The position numbers were made by a program, and so were the translations under genes. From the NCBI GenBank assembly GCA_046262635.1, contig JBHEMK010000038.1, forward strand, positions 1 to 8,862: 8,862 bases of DNA. The letters are read 5' to 3'. Source of the stretch: JBHEMK01 sp046262635 (lineage in GTDB: Bacteria; Actinomycetota; Thermoleophilia; Gaiellales; Gaiellaceae). The notes below the pieces were generated by a model that worked only from the letters and a program-made list of their open reading frames with translations, did not search any database and had not been told where the DNA came from. Shown piece by piece: positions 1-6,514 of the stretch. Position 1 is the first letter of the stretch, and each line of letters opens with the position of its first letter.

Positions 1-1
1 G

Positions 2-60
2 GACCTGTTCTCGACCACCGCCGAACGCATCCGACCTGCCCACGAGTATCTGAACCCTAG
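2..60 (+). other. possible 3' tail of an unidentified plus-strand gene
   Basis: Reading from base 2, the frame gives a protein-like stretch (DLFSTTAERIRPAHEYLNP) in which about three quarters of third codon positions are G or C, as in the coding regions of this window. After about base 58 the frame turns into arginine- and alanine-rich sequence with poor codon bias, and it stays open to a TGA at 215-217, overlapping the hydrolase gene. Around 56-60 the neighbouring frame has a TAG, so one missing C in the CCC run would end the protein at ...YLNP. I cannot name the family. The same bases on the minus strand offer an ATG at 30-28 with a similar GC pattern, so a minus-strand gene start running off the left edge is the alternative. 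Confidence 0.22.
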
Positions 61-101
61 GCGCTCACGTCGGGCCGGTGCTCGTCGAGCGGGGGCACTG
101 A

Positions 102-1037
102 TCAGCCAGTGGCTGCAGCCGGCGTTCGCGGCTGGAAGGAAAACGCGCTGCGGGGGTTGGTCACGAAGATCCTCTCCGCCAACTCGCTGCCGAGCTCGGC
201 CTCGAGCCGCGGCTTGAATCGCGCGAACACATAATCGAGCCCGGGCCCACCACCGTAGGCCCGCATCGTCATTCGGCGACCGGTGTCTCCGCCGACAAGC
301 AGCTGTTCAGCAAGGCCGCGCTCGGCCAGGCCGGCGATCAGCTGGAGAATGGTGGAGTTCGGCCAGTACTTGGCACGTCCAGGCCCGTCGAGTTGCAGCC
401 ACGCTCCTGTCGCGCCGGTTTCGCCATGCTCTCCCGCGTCGGGGTTTCGATCGAGGTGGGCGAGGACGACCGACTGCGGCGGCACACCGAGTTCCCGGAG
501 GCGGACGACGAGATCCAGCCCCATCGTACCGTGCTCCGTGTGGACGCAGACCGGAAGACCGGTGCGTGCGTGAGCTGAGGCCGCGGCCTCGAACACCTTC
601 TGCTCGAAAGGCGTCAGATGGTGATAGCTCGCGCCCACCTTGATGATGCCGCACCGGCCTGCGTCGGCGACGAACCGCTCGACGAGCACCTCCAGTCGCT
701 CGTTCCGAAGTGGATCGTCGTTGAGGTAGTGCGCGTCGCGGTGCAGGCCCGTCGCTCCGACGATATGGAGGCCCGAGGCCTTCGAGACGGTGGCGAGACC
801 GTCGAGATCGCGGCCCAGCCCGATCGGCGTCCAGTCGATGAGGGCGCGGGCGCCGGCGGCGGCGAGCGTTTGGGCTTCCTCGATGGCGGGCGCGACATCG
901 AGGAAGTCTTCGCCCGGCTGCAGCGGCGTCGTCAGAAACAGGTGCTGATGCGCGTCGCAGGCGCCGAGCTCGTCCGGCCGGATATCGCCACGTACCGTCC
1001 GGACGACCCGCCGCTCCTCGGTGAAACTCTGGGGCAT
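102..1037 (-). CDS. phosphotriesterase-family metal hydrolase, probable sugar (phosphate) lactonase
   Basis: This 311-residue protein is a cytosolic amidohydrolase-fold TIM barrel of the phosphotriesterase family (PF02126, COG1735). All metal ligands are visible: His30 and His32 (DAHQHL), Lys133 as the carboxylated bridging lysine (GIIKVGASY), His166 (VCVHTEHG), His194 (LAHLDRNPD) and Asp251 (VGGDTGRR). The family segments around WTPIGLGRD (69-77) and IVGATGLHRD (92-101) are also present. Family members in sugar loci have been shown to open sugar-lactone phosphates, while true phosphotriesterases are rarer. Lactone hydrolysis in the adjacent sugar pathway is therefore the best inference, with no substrate known. 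HxH is His-Gln-His instead of the more common His-Glu-His. The ATG start has no clear Shine-Dalgarno sequence. The gene diverges from the sugar operon and shares its roughly 100-bp control region. Confidence 0.85.
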   Translation of the reverse strand: MPQSFTEERRVVRTVRGDIRPDELGACDAHQHLFLTTPLQPGEDFLDVAPAIEEAQTLAAAGARALIDWTPIGLGRDLDGLATVSKASGLHIVGATGLHRDAHYLNDDPLRNERLEVLVERFVADAGRCGIIKVGASYHHLTPFEQKVFEAAASAHARTGLPVCVHTEHGTMGLDLVVRLRELGVPPQSVVLAHLDRNPDAGEHGETGATGAWLQLDGPGRAKYWPNSTILQLIAGLAERGLAEQLLVGGDTGRRMTMRAYGGGPGLDYVFARFKPRLEAELGSELAERIFVTNPRSAFSFQPRTPAAATG

Positions 1038-1138
1038 CCGGTAGTGAGGCTACACGAATCCAGCTTCCCTAGGCTGTTCGACGCGCAGTTATCTGGCACT
1101 TGGCGACTAACAACTGCCTGATATGTAGTGTTACTATC
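1038..1138. promoter_or_regulatory. divergent intergenic region with promoter-like elements
   Basis: This stretch separates the divergent hydrolase gene from the operon, and its right part (about 1085-1138) is clearly richer in A and T than its surroundings. On the plus strand TTGGCG (1100-1105) lies 16 bp before TATGTA (1122-1127), which is preceded by TG (1119-1120) like an extended -10. A second extended -10-like string, TGtTACTAT, lies at 1129-1137, but a transcript from it would begin after the only plausible start codon at 1139. No ribosome binding site is visible for either gene, so short-leader or leaderless transcripts are possible. The promoter assignments are inference from weak matches. 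Confidence 0.4.
1126..1136. promoter_or_regulatory. candidate FadR-type (GntR family) operator
   Basis: TAGTGTTACTA matches the TNGTNNNACNA operator consensus of the FadR subfamily of GntR regulators at every fixed position. It is a palindrome with arms TAGT and ACTA around GTT. It sits in the AT-rich divergent promoter region, overlaps the -10-like elements of the operon and ends just before the TTG start at 1139. That is a repressor-like position. The window encodes no GntR protein, so the partner would lie elsewhere. An 11-bp site with six fixed bases can arise by chance. Confidence 0.45.
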
Positions 1139-1738
1139 TTGGGGACGTCTGCTTTCCCTTCCGCCGCTCCGTCCGTCGATCCCACGACGGGAGCCCTCGC
1201 GGGGGCCACGGCCCACTACCGCAAGGCTCTCCGCGACCTCGAGGGCGTATTCATCGATCAAGGGGCGTTCGCCGAGACGCTCGCGGCGACGCCCGATGCG
1301 ATCGTGTACGAGGTGTACGAAGTCGAGCGCAGCGAGGACGCCGGCGATCTCATTTTCGGGACGAGCATTCTCGAGCCCGGCGCGGTGGGCTCGGAATACC
1401 ACATGACGCGCGGGCATATCCACACGGTGGTCGATCGCGTCGAGACCTATTACTGCCTGCGCGGTAAGGGCGTGCTGCTGCTCGAGAGCATTGAGGGCGA
1501 GGTGGAGACGATCGAGCTCGCACCGGGTGTCGTCGCCTACGTTCCACCCGCGCGGATCCACCGGAGCGTCAACACCGGTGACGAGCCGCTGGTCACGCTG
1601 TTCTGCTACCCGGCGGACGCCGGTCACGGCTACGGCATCGTCGAGGCAGCGGGTGGGATGCGCAGCCTGGTGGTTCGCACGGACGATGGCGGCTGGACGC
1701 TCGAAGACAACCCACGCTACCGCCCGCGGCGTGCCTGA
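1139..1738 (+). CDS. cupin-type glucose-6-phosphate isomerase homologue
   Basis: This is a single-domain cupin of the archaeal-type phosphoglucose isomerase family (PF06560), a metal-dependent cytosolic enzyme that interconverts an aldose phosphate and a ketose phosphate. Counting from the TTG at 1139 (199 residues), the ligands are His93 and His95 (MTRGHIH), Glu102 and His141 (PPARIH). The first-His to Glu and first-His to last-His spacings of 9 and 48 equal those of the Pyrococcus enzyme. The segments DLEGVF, VYEVYEV and the terminal GHGYG also fit. The frame is open from a TTG at 1100, but that extension is AT-rich, not conserved-looking and covers the operator-like site, so 1139 is preferred; neither start has a Shine-Dalgarno sequence. 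It is first in the operon and overlaps eda by 8 bp. In this catabolic setting it may act on another sugar phosphate than glucose 6-phosphate. Confidence 0.85.
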   Translation: MGTSAFPSAAPSVDPTTGALAGATAHYRKALRDLEGVFIDQGAFAETLAATPDAIVYEVYEVERSEDAGDLIFGTSILEPGAVGSEYHMTRGHIHTVVDRVETYYCLRGKGVLLLESIEGEVETIELAPGVVAYVPPARIHRSVNTGDEPLVTLFCYPADAGHGYGIVEAAGGMRSLVVRTDDGGWTLEDNPRYRPRRA

Positions 1739-2410
1739 CGCGCCCGCAAACGTCGCGGCGCTCGAGCAGCTGGGCGGTTTCGGCGTCGTCCCTGTGGTCG
1801 AGATCGACGACGCCGACGCTGCGGTCGAGCTCGCCGACGCCTCACGGCGGGCGGCATCGCGGCCGCCGAGATCACCTTTCGAACCGACGCGGCCGCGAGC
1901 GCGATCCGGGCAATCGCAGAGGCCCGGCCAGGGTTCCTCGTCGGCGCCGGAACCCTCGTCCGGGCCGGCGCCGTTGAAGAGGCCGTTGAAGCCGGCGCTC
2001 GGTTCGGCGTCTCGCCCGGCTTCGGGGACGAGGTGAACGACGCAGCAGTCCGCGTCGGACTCCCGTACATCCCCGGGGTGGCGAGCGCGACGGACATCCA
2101 GCGCTGTCTGGGGGCCGGGCGGTTGCTCATGAAGCTCTTCCCGGCTGAGGCAATCGGCGGACTGAGCCTGCTCCGCTCGCTGGCCGGCCCGTTCGCACCG
2201 AACGGTGTCCGCTTCATGCCGACGGGCGGGATCTGTCTTGCGAACCTCGGCGACTATCTCGCAGAGCCCTCGGTCGCCTGCGTCGGGCGCACCTGGATCG
2301 CCCCTCGAAACGCGGTCGCGCAGCGCGATTTTGCCGAAGTGACCCAACGGGCCCGCGTTGCATCGGAGCGCGTGGCGCGGGTCCGCGCGAGCCACGAGTC
2401 GGCGGCATGA
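1731..2410 (+). pseudogene. eda: KDPG/KDPGal aldolase (Eda), broken by a one-base deletion
   Basis: Class I aldolase that splits 2-keto-3-deoxy-6-phosphogluconate (or the galactonate epimer) into pyruvate and glyceraldehyde 3-phosphate. From the GTG at 1731 the reading frame codes for VVPVVEIDDADAAVELADA and then loses homology. Homology resumes one frame away right after the CC at 1840-1841 and continues to the TGA at 2408-2410. Restoring one C there gives a 226-residue protein, normal for the family. It has the catalytic Glu47 (AEITFRT), VGAGT (71-75), the Schiff-base Lys135 (LLMKLFPAEAIGG) and the phosphate-binding MPTGGI. As it stands, the frame ends at 2036 and lacks Glu47 and Lys135. 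Either the gene is dead or the base was lost in sequencing. It overlaps the isomerase by 8 bp and the next gene by 4 bp (ATGA). Confidence 0.88.
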
Positions 2411-3351
2411 GCGAGTACTCCCCGGCCGTGCAGCCGACGATGTACTTCGTGGGGGTTAGCACCGGCGGCTCGTCGATCCGCAAGGTCTTCCCGGTCTGGG
2501 CGAAAAAGCTCGGCATCGACGACGCCGATCTCGTCGGTGTCGACTTCCCAATCGGCGTGCCCGGAGACGCCTACCGGCAGTTCGTCTCGTTCCTGGCCGA
2601 CGACCCGCTCTCGCGCGGCGCGCTCGTCACGACGCACAAGATCGATCTTTTCGAGGCCTGTCGCGACCTGTTCGCCGAACTCGAACCGGACGCGCGGGCG
2701 CTCGCCGAGGCGAGCTGCCTGTCCAAGCGTGCTCGCGGGCTGACCGCATCTGCCAAGGATCCACTCACCGCAGGGCTGGCGCTCGACGCGATCCTCCCGG
2801 ACGGGCACTGGCGGTCGAGCGGGGCGGAGGCGTTCTTGATCGGGGCGGGCGGAGCGGCGACCGCGATCTCGTCGTATCTGGCGGGCGAGCCGGGAAACGC
2901 GCCTGGACGGATCGTCATCTCGGACAGCGACGTCAAGCGGCTCGACAAGATCGGGCGCTTCCACCGGGCCGCCGCCACGGGAGTCGCGATCGAGCTGGTC
3001 AAGGTGGAGGGCACGACCGACAGCGATGCCGTCCTCGAATCGCTGCCCGACGGATCGCTCGTCGTGAATGCCACCGGGATGGGCAAGGACCGCCCGGGCT
3101 CGCCCATCTCCGACGCGGCCGTCTTTCCCGAGCACGGTTTCGCCTGGGAGCTCAACTACCGCGGCGACCTCACGTTCCTCGCCCAGGCGCGCGCCCAGGG
3201 GGCTACCCGCGCCCTCCGCGTCGACGACGGCTGGCTCTACTTCGTGCACGGATGGCTGCAGACGATCGCTGAGGTCTTCCACCTCGATGTCCCGACGGCC
3301 GGAGAGGCGTTCGACGCGTTCGCCGGGCTCGCCGCCGGCGTGCGCGCGTGA
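2407..3351 (+). CDS. non-canonical shikimate/quinate dehydrogenase-like oxidoreductase
   Basis: This 314-residue protein has the two-domain layout of the shikimate dehydrogenase (AroE) superfamily. The N-terminal part (about 12-130) holds the substrate-site core GALVTTHK with Lys78 as the counterpart of the catalytic lysine, and Asp118 (AKDPLTAG) in place of the NTDxxG aspartate. The Rossmann part begins with LIGAGGAATA (144-153) and includes VVNATGMGKD. The AroE substrate serines appear as STGGSS (18-23) instead of SxS-P, and NTD has become AKD. It is longer than usual AroE (about 270-285). Its place between eda and a hydroxyacid dehydrogenase, with 4-bp overlaps on both sides, argues for NAD(P)-linked oxidation or reduction of a polyhydroxylated sugar derivative and not for aromatic amino acid synthesis. 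The substrate is unknown. Confidence 0.8.
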   Translation: MSEYSPAVQPTMYFVGVSTGGSSIRKVFPVWAKKLGIDDADLVGVDFPIGVPGDAYRQFVSFLADDPLSRGALVTTHKIDLFEACRDLFAELEPDARALAEASCLSKRARGLTASAKDPLTAGLALDAILPDGHWRSSGAEAFLIGAGGAATAISSYLAGEPGNAPGRIVISDSDVKRLDKIGRFHRAAATGVAIELVKVEGTTDSDAVLESLPDGSLVVNATGMGKDRPGSPISDAAVFPEHGFAWELNYRGDLTFLAQARAQGATRALRVDDGWLYFVHGWLQTIAEVFHLDVPTAGEAFDAFAGLAAGVRA

Positions 3352-3369
3352 CCAGGATCCTGGTCACGC
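3346..3369. repeat. perfect 24-bp palindrome over a gene junction
   Basis: Each half is GCGTGACCAGGA and its exact complement, with no mismatch over 24 bp; the next base pair outward (3345/3370) does not match. The palindrome covers the stop codon of the AroE-like gene and the GTG start (3348-3350) of the hydroxyacid dehydrogenase. In RNA it could form a 10-bp stem closed by a GATC loop that would hide the start codon, which also lacks a Shine-Dalgarno sequence. As DNA it is a perfectly symmetric protein-binding candidate. It lies within coding sequence, so its role is inferred only. Confidence 0.9.
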
Positions 3370-4292
3370 CACGATCATTGACCCGCGACCGAGGGCCGGG
3401 TCTCGAGCCGCTCGCACGGGCGGGCTTCGAGTTGGTCTTCGCATCGCCGGGCCGGTTCCCCAATGAGGACGAACTGATCGCAGTCCTGCCTGGGTGCGTC
3501 GGTTATCTGGCCGGAGTCGAGCCGATCAGCGAGCGCGTGCTCGCCGCCGCTACCGAGCTCGTGGCGATCAGCCGCAACGGGGTGGGCACCGACAACGTCG
3601 ACCTAGTCGCTGCGGAGCGGCTCGGCATCTCCGTGCGTCGAGCGACCGGCGCCAACTCACGTGCGGTCGCCGAGCTGACGCTCGCGCTGATCCTTGCGTC
3701 ATTGCGTCACGTCCCGCATGAAGTTGCGCTCGTCAAGTCCGGCAGCTTCGACCGCCTCCTTGGACGGGAGGCGGGAGGCCACACTCTCGGCCTCGTCGGC
3801 TGCGGGGCGATCGGGAAGCTCGTGGCGCAGTTCGGGCTCGCCCTCGGAATGCGCGTGCTGGCATACGACGTCTTCCCGGACGAGACCTTCAAGCCCGGAG
3901 GCGACTTTCGTTTCGCCACCCTCGACGAGCTGCTCGCCGAGTCGGACGTCGTGAGCCTCCATAGCCCGCCGCTCTCGTCCGGCCGCCCACTCCTCGCCGA
4001 GGCCGAGCTCGCAGGTCTACGGCCCCGCGCCGCGCTCGTCAACACCGCACGCGCGGGGCTCGTCGAACCGGCGGCGATCCTCGCAGCGCTCGACGCCGGG
4101 TCGCTGTCCACCTACGCCACGGATGCGGTGGACAGGGAATCGGCCGAGGTCGCACCCCTCCTTCGTCACGATCGTGTGATCGCGACGCCGCACATCGGCG
4201 GCTACACCGAGGAGAGCGTCCCGCGCGCCACGGCGGCCGCGATCGAGAACCTGCTCGAGGCAATTGCTTCCGGGCGCACGGCCCCTTCTTGA
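3348..4292 (+). CDS. D-isomer-specific 2-hydroxyacid dehydrogenase
   Basis: NAD-dependent oxidoreductase of the D-2-hydroxyacid / phosphoglycerate dehydrogenase family (314 residues, the usual length of the short form, without regulatory ACT domain). Visible are the NGVGTDNVD segment (77-85), the Rossmann motif GCGAIG (151-156), Asp174 after the second strand favouring NAD over NADP, and the catalytic set Arg235 (NTARAG), Glu264 and His282 (TPHIGG). The Arg-to-Glu distance of 29 residues matches phosphoglycerate dehydrogenase. The usual DVFEEEP string is replaced by DAVDRES, so substrate range may differ. It may oxidise or reduce a sugar-derived 2-hydroxy or 2-keto acid in this pathway. The GTG start overlaps the previous stop (GTGA) and lies inside the 24-bp palindrome, so translation is probably coupled to the upstream gene. 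Its end overlaps the RpiR gene by 4 bp (TTGA). Confidence 0.9.
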   Translation: MTRILVTPRSLTRDRGPGLEPLARAGFELVFASPGRFPNEDELIAVLPGCVGYLAGVEPISERVLAAATELVAISRNGVGTDNVDLVAAERLGISVRRATGANSRAVAELTLALILASLRHVPHEVALVKSGSFDRLLGREAGGHTLGLVGCGAIGKLVAQFGLALGMRVLAYDVFPDETFKPGGDFRFATLDELLAESDVVSLHSPPLSSGRPLLAEAELAGLRPRAALVNTARAGLVEPAAILAALDAGSLSTYATDAVDRESAEVAPLLRHDRVIATPHIGGYTEESVPRATAAAIENLLEAIASGRTAPS

Positions 4293-5167
4293 CGGCATCC
4301 AGCAACGTGCTCGACACGATCGCGTCCGCGATGCCCCGGCTACGCCCGTCGGAGCGCAAGGTCGCTGAGACGATCCTTCGTGACCCGGACGCCTGTATCA
4401 GGTCGTCGCTCGCGGTGGTCGCCCGCAGCGCGTCGGTCAGCGAGCCGACGGTCGTTCGCTTCTGTTCGACGATCGGGTTTCGCGGCTTTGCCGCCTTCCG
4501 ACTGCAGCTCGCCCAGAGCCTCGCTCTCGGCATCCCGGCGACGCAGTCGAGGATCGAGGCCGGCGACCGGGTCGAGAACGTCGCCGAGAAGGTCTTCGAC
4601 TACGCGCTCACGAGCCTCGATCACGCGCGGCGCGCTCTCGACGTGGCAGGCCTCGAACGCGCCGTCGACCTGCTCGCCGCGGCGGAGGAGATCCTCTTTC
4701 TCGGCTTCGGCGCGTCCGGCATCGTCGCTCAGGACGCCGAGCAGAAGTTTCCGCTCTTCCGTGTTCCCTGCCGCGCGCCGGCCGACGCCCACCAGCAGTT
4801 CATCGCCGTCTCGTTGGCCGGGCCGGCGACGGTAGTCGTCGCGATCTAGAACACCGGCCGCACACGCACACTCCTCGATGCCGTCGCCCTCGCGCGGGAC
4901 AACGGCGCCAAGACGATCGGGATCTCCGGCGAGCGTCGTTTTCTCCTCGAAGCGGTGGACGTGCCGCTCGTGGTCGAGACGCTCAAGAACACCGACCTCT
5001 ACACACCGACGATCTCTCGGCTCGCTCAGCTCGTCGTGGTCGACATCCTCGCCACCGGCGTCACGCTCCGACAGCATCCGGCCTACATCGAGCGGTTGCG
5101 TCGTATGAAGTCCGGGCTGGCGGCCATGCGGACGGGTGAGCTCCACGTGCCGACAGATACGCGGTGA
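4289..5167 (+). pseudogene. RpiR/MurR-family sugar-phosphate-sensing regulator, interrupted by an amber codon
   Basis: Transcription regulator with an N-terminal RpiR helix-turn-helix (about residues 1-77; SSLAVVARSASVSEPTVVRF carries the recognition helix) and a C-terminal SIS sugar-phosphate-binding domain from about residue 110. The frame starts with a TTG overlapping the previous stop and stops at TAG 4847-4849 (codon 187). The same frame then continues with NTGRTRTLLDAVALARDNGA to the TGA at 5165-5167. SIS proteins have a serine here (AISNTG), and TCG to TAG is one substitution. With a serine the protein is 292 residues, the usual family size. As given, the product ends in the middle of the SIS domain. 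Family members respond to phosphosugars, so it likely controlled this operon, in which it sits mid-way. A sequencing error is the main alternative. Confidence 0.85.
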
Positions 5168-5225
5168 GCCGGGTTGCGCGAGACTCCGACACGCGCGATC
5201 ATCCGCACGTCCAACCACGGCTCAC

Positions 5226-5230
5226 GGAGG
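5226..5230 (+). promoter_or_regulatory. strong ribosome binding site deciding the EthD start
   Basis: GGAGG lies 5 bp before the ATG at 5236. It is the clearest Shine-Dalgarno sequence in the operon, where most genes start by stop/start overlap. It argues against the alternative GTG at 5164, which overlaps the RpiR stop and would add 24 unconserved-looking residues. Confidence 0.75.
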
Positions 5231-5235
5231 AGACG

Positions 5236-5565
5236 ATGTCACAGCCAGTGAAGCTCATCGCCCTGCTCAAGCGGCGAGAGGGTATGAGCCGAGAGGAGTT
5301 CGCGCACCGCTGGGTCGACGAGCACGCGCCGTTCACCCTGCGTTTTCCGAACCTGAAGGGCTACCGCGTCAACATCGCCCTCGGCGAGTACCAGGAGATC
5401 GAGGGCGAGCTGCCCTTCGACGGGACGGCCGAGCTCTGGTGGGACTCGCTCGAGGACATGCACGCCGATTACGCATCGGAGGAGGCGGCCGCTGCCGTCG
5501 CCGACGCAGGCCTCTTCACAAGCGTGTTGAGCCACATCTACACCCGCGAACACGTTCTCCGGTAG
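5236..5565 (+). CDS. EthD-domain small protein
   Basis: A 109-residue protein with the EthD fold (PF07110), a dimeric ferredoxin-like alpha/beta barrel. The family signature is near the N-terminus: LLKRREGMSREEFAHRW (10-26), followed by EHAPF with His30 and by NLKGYRVNI. There is no signal peptide or membrane segment, so it is presumably cytosolic. EthD proteins were named for a gene needed in ether degradation, and members occur in many catabolic operons, mostly with no proven reaction; related folds serve as mutarotases, monooxygenases or lactone isomerases. Here it follows the RpiR gene after the only real gap of the operon (68 bp, with no other feature I can see) and comes 7 bp before the kinase. 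A role in handling a sugar or lactone intermediate is inference from position only. Confidence 0.8.
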   Translation: MSQPVKLIALLKRREGMSREEFAHRWVDEHAPFTLRFPNLKGYRVNIALGEYQEIEGELPFDGTAELWWDSLEDMHADYASEEAAAAVADAGLFTSVLSHIYTREHVLR

Positions 5566-5572
5566 GCAGGAA

Positions 5573-6514
5573 ATGGCACACGGCAGCAGCGGCGGGACGA
5601 CGCCCGCGATCTGTGTCGTCGGCGCAGGGCTCATCGACCTGATCAGCTACGTTCCGCGGTTGCCCCGGCTCGGCCAGACGCTGCACGGCAGCGATTTCCA
5701 GATGGGCTTCGGCGGCAAGGGAGCCAACCAGGCAGTGTTGGCGGCGAAGCTCGGGGCACGGGTGAGCATGGTGACGAAGCTGGGACGGGATCTGTTCGGC
5801 GAGAACATGCTCGCGAACTTCGACTCCCTGGGCATCGATACGACGCACGTCTCGATCGCCGACGGGGTCTCCTCCGGCGTCGCGCCGATCGCGGTCGACG
5901 CGAACGGCGACAACGCGATCATCATCGTCACGGGGGCCAACGCGGTGATGACGACCGACGACATCGAGCGTGCGCGTCCGGCGATCGCCACAGCCGGCGT
6001 GCTCGTCTGCCAGCTCCAGATCGAGCTCGAGATCACACAGGCAGCGCTCGAGGTCGCCCGCGAAGAGTCGACGCGCACCATCCTCAACCCGGCGCCCGCT
6101 GTCGACGACCTTCCGGCGGACCTCTTCGAACTGGCCGGCGTGCTCTGCTCGAGCGAGCCGGAAACAGAGCTTCTGCTCGGTCGGCCGATCGGACCCGGTG
6201 AGGAGCTGGAGGCGGCTCATGAGCTGCTCTGCCGAGGCGCCCGGGCGGTCGTCCTCACACTCGGCGCGCGAGGCTGCGTCGTCGTCTCCGCCAGTGAACG
6301 GATCCACCTGCCGGTCGAGGTTGTCGAGCCGCAGGACACGACCGGCGCCGGCGACGCATTCGTCGGGAGCCTCGCGTACTTCCTGGCGCGGGGAGAGCCG
6401 CTGACGACGGCGGCCGAGCGGGCAAACCGGATCGCAGCCGTCAGCGTCCAGGCACGAGGAACACAGACGAGCTTTCCCAGCGCATCCGAGCTTCCGGCGG
6501 AGCTGCTCGCATGA
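5573..6514 (+). CDS. rbsK: ribokinase-type PfkB-family sugar kinase
   Basis: ATP-dependent sugar kinase of the PfkB family (313 residues). Ribokinase-like landmarks in order are Asp22 (GLIDL), the first PfkB signature GGKGANQAVLAAKLGA (47-62), the strand pair APIAVDANGDNAIIIVTGAN (104-123), NPAPA (172-176), and the second signature DTTGAGD (255-261) with the anion hole and catalytic base Asp261. The overall pattern is closest to ribokinase, but this fold also phosphorylates fructose, deoxy-sugars and 2-keto-3-deoxygluconate. Since an Eda gene is in the operon, a KDG-kinase-like role is a second possibility. The Asn of the NxxE magnesium/phosphate motif is Ser194 here (SSEPE), an AAC to AGC type change. 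The start is 7 bp after the EthD stop with a weak, very close AGG, and the end overlaps the epimerase by 4 bp. Confidence 0.88.
   Translation: MAHGSSGGTTPAICVVGAGLIDLISYVPRLPRLGQTLHGSDFQMGFGGKGANQAVLAAKLGARVSMVTKLGRDLFGENMLANFDSLGIDTTHVSIADGVSSGVAPIAVDANGDNAIIIVTGANAVMTTDDIERARPAIATAGVLVCQLQIELEITQAALEVAREESTRTILNPAPAVDDLPADLFELAGVLCSSEPETELLLGRPIGPGEELEAAHELLCRGARAVVLTLGARGCVVVSASERIHLPVEVVEPQDTTGAGDAFVGSLAYFLARGEPLTTAAERANRIAAVSVQARGTQTSFPSASELPAELLA

Noticed and set aside
1129..1137. TGtTACTAT as the main operon promoter
   Set aside because: Transcription would begin around 1144, after the last plausible start codon at 1139, so it cannot serve the annotated gene unless translation starts in an unexpected way.
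1838..1850. programmed ribosomal frameshift in eda
   Set aside because: There is no slippery heptamer, no nearby strong pseudoknot candidate, and KDPG aldolases are not known to use frameshifting.
932..2395. 487-codon open frame on the minus strand
   Set aside because: It lies opposite the isomerase and eda genes, is arginine-rich with no recognisable motif, and arises from the high GC content of the opposite strand.
2254..3282. 342-codon open frame on the minus strand
   Set aside because: It is the antisense shadow of the AroE-like gene and has no motif of its own.
5164..5565. longer EthD gene from the GTG at 5164
   Set aside because: The added residues look unlike the family, and a strong GGAGG stands at the right distance before the ATG at 5236.
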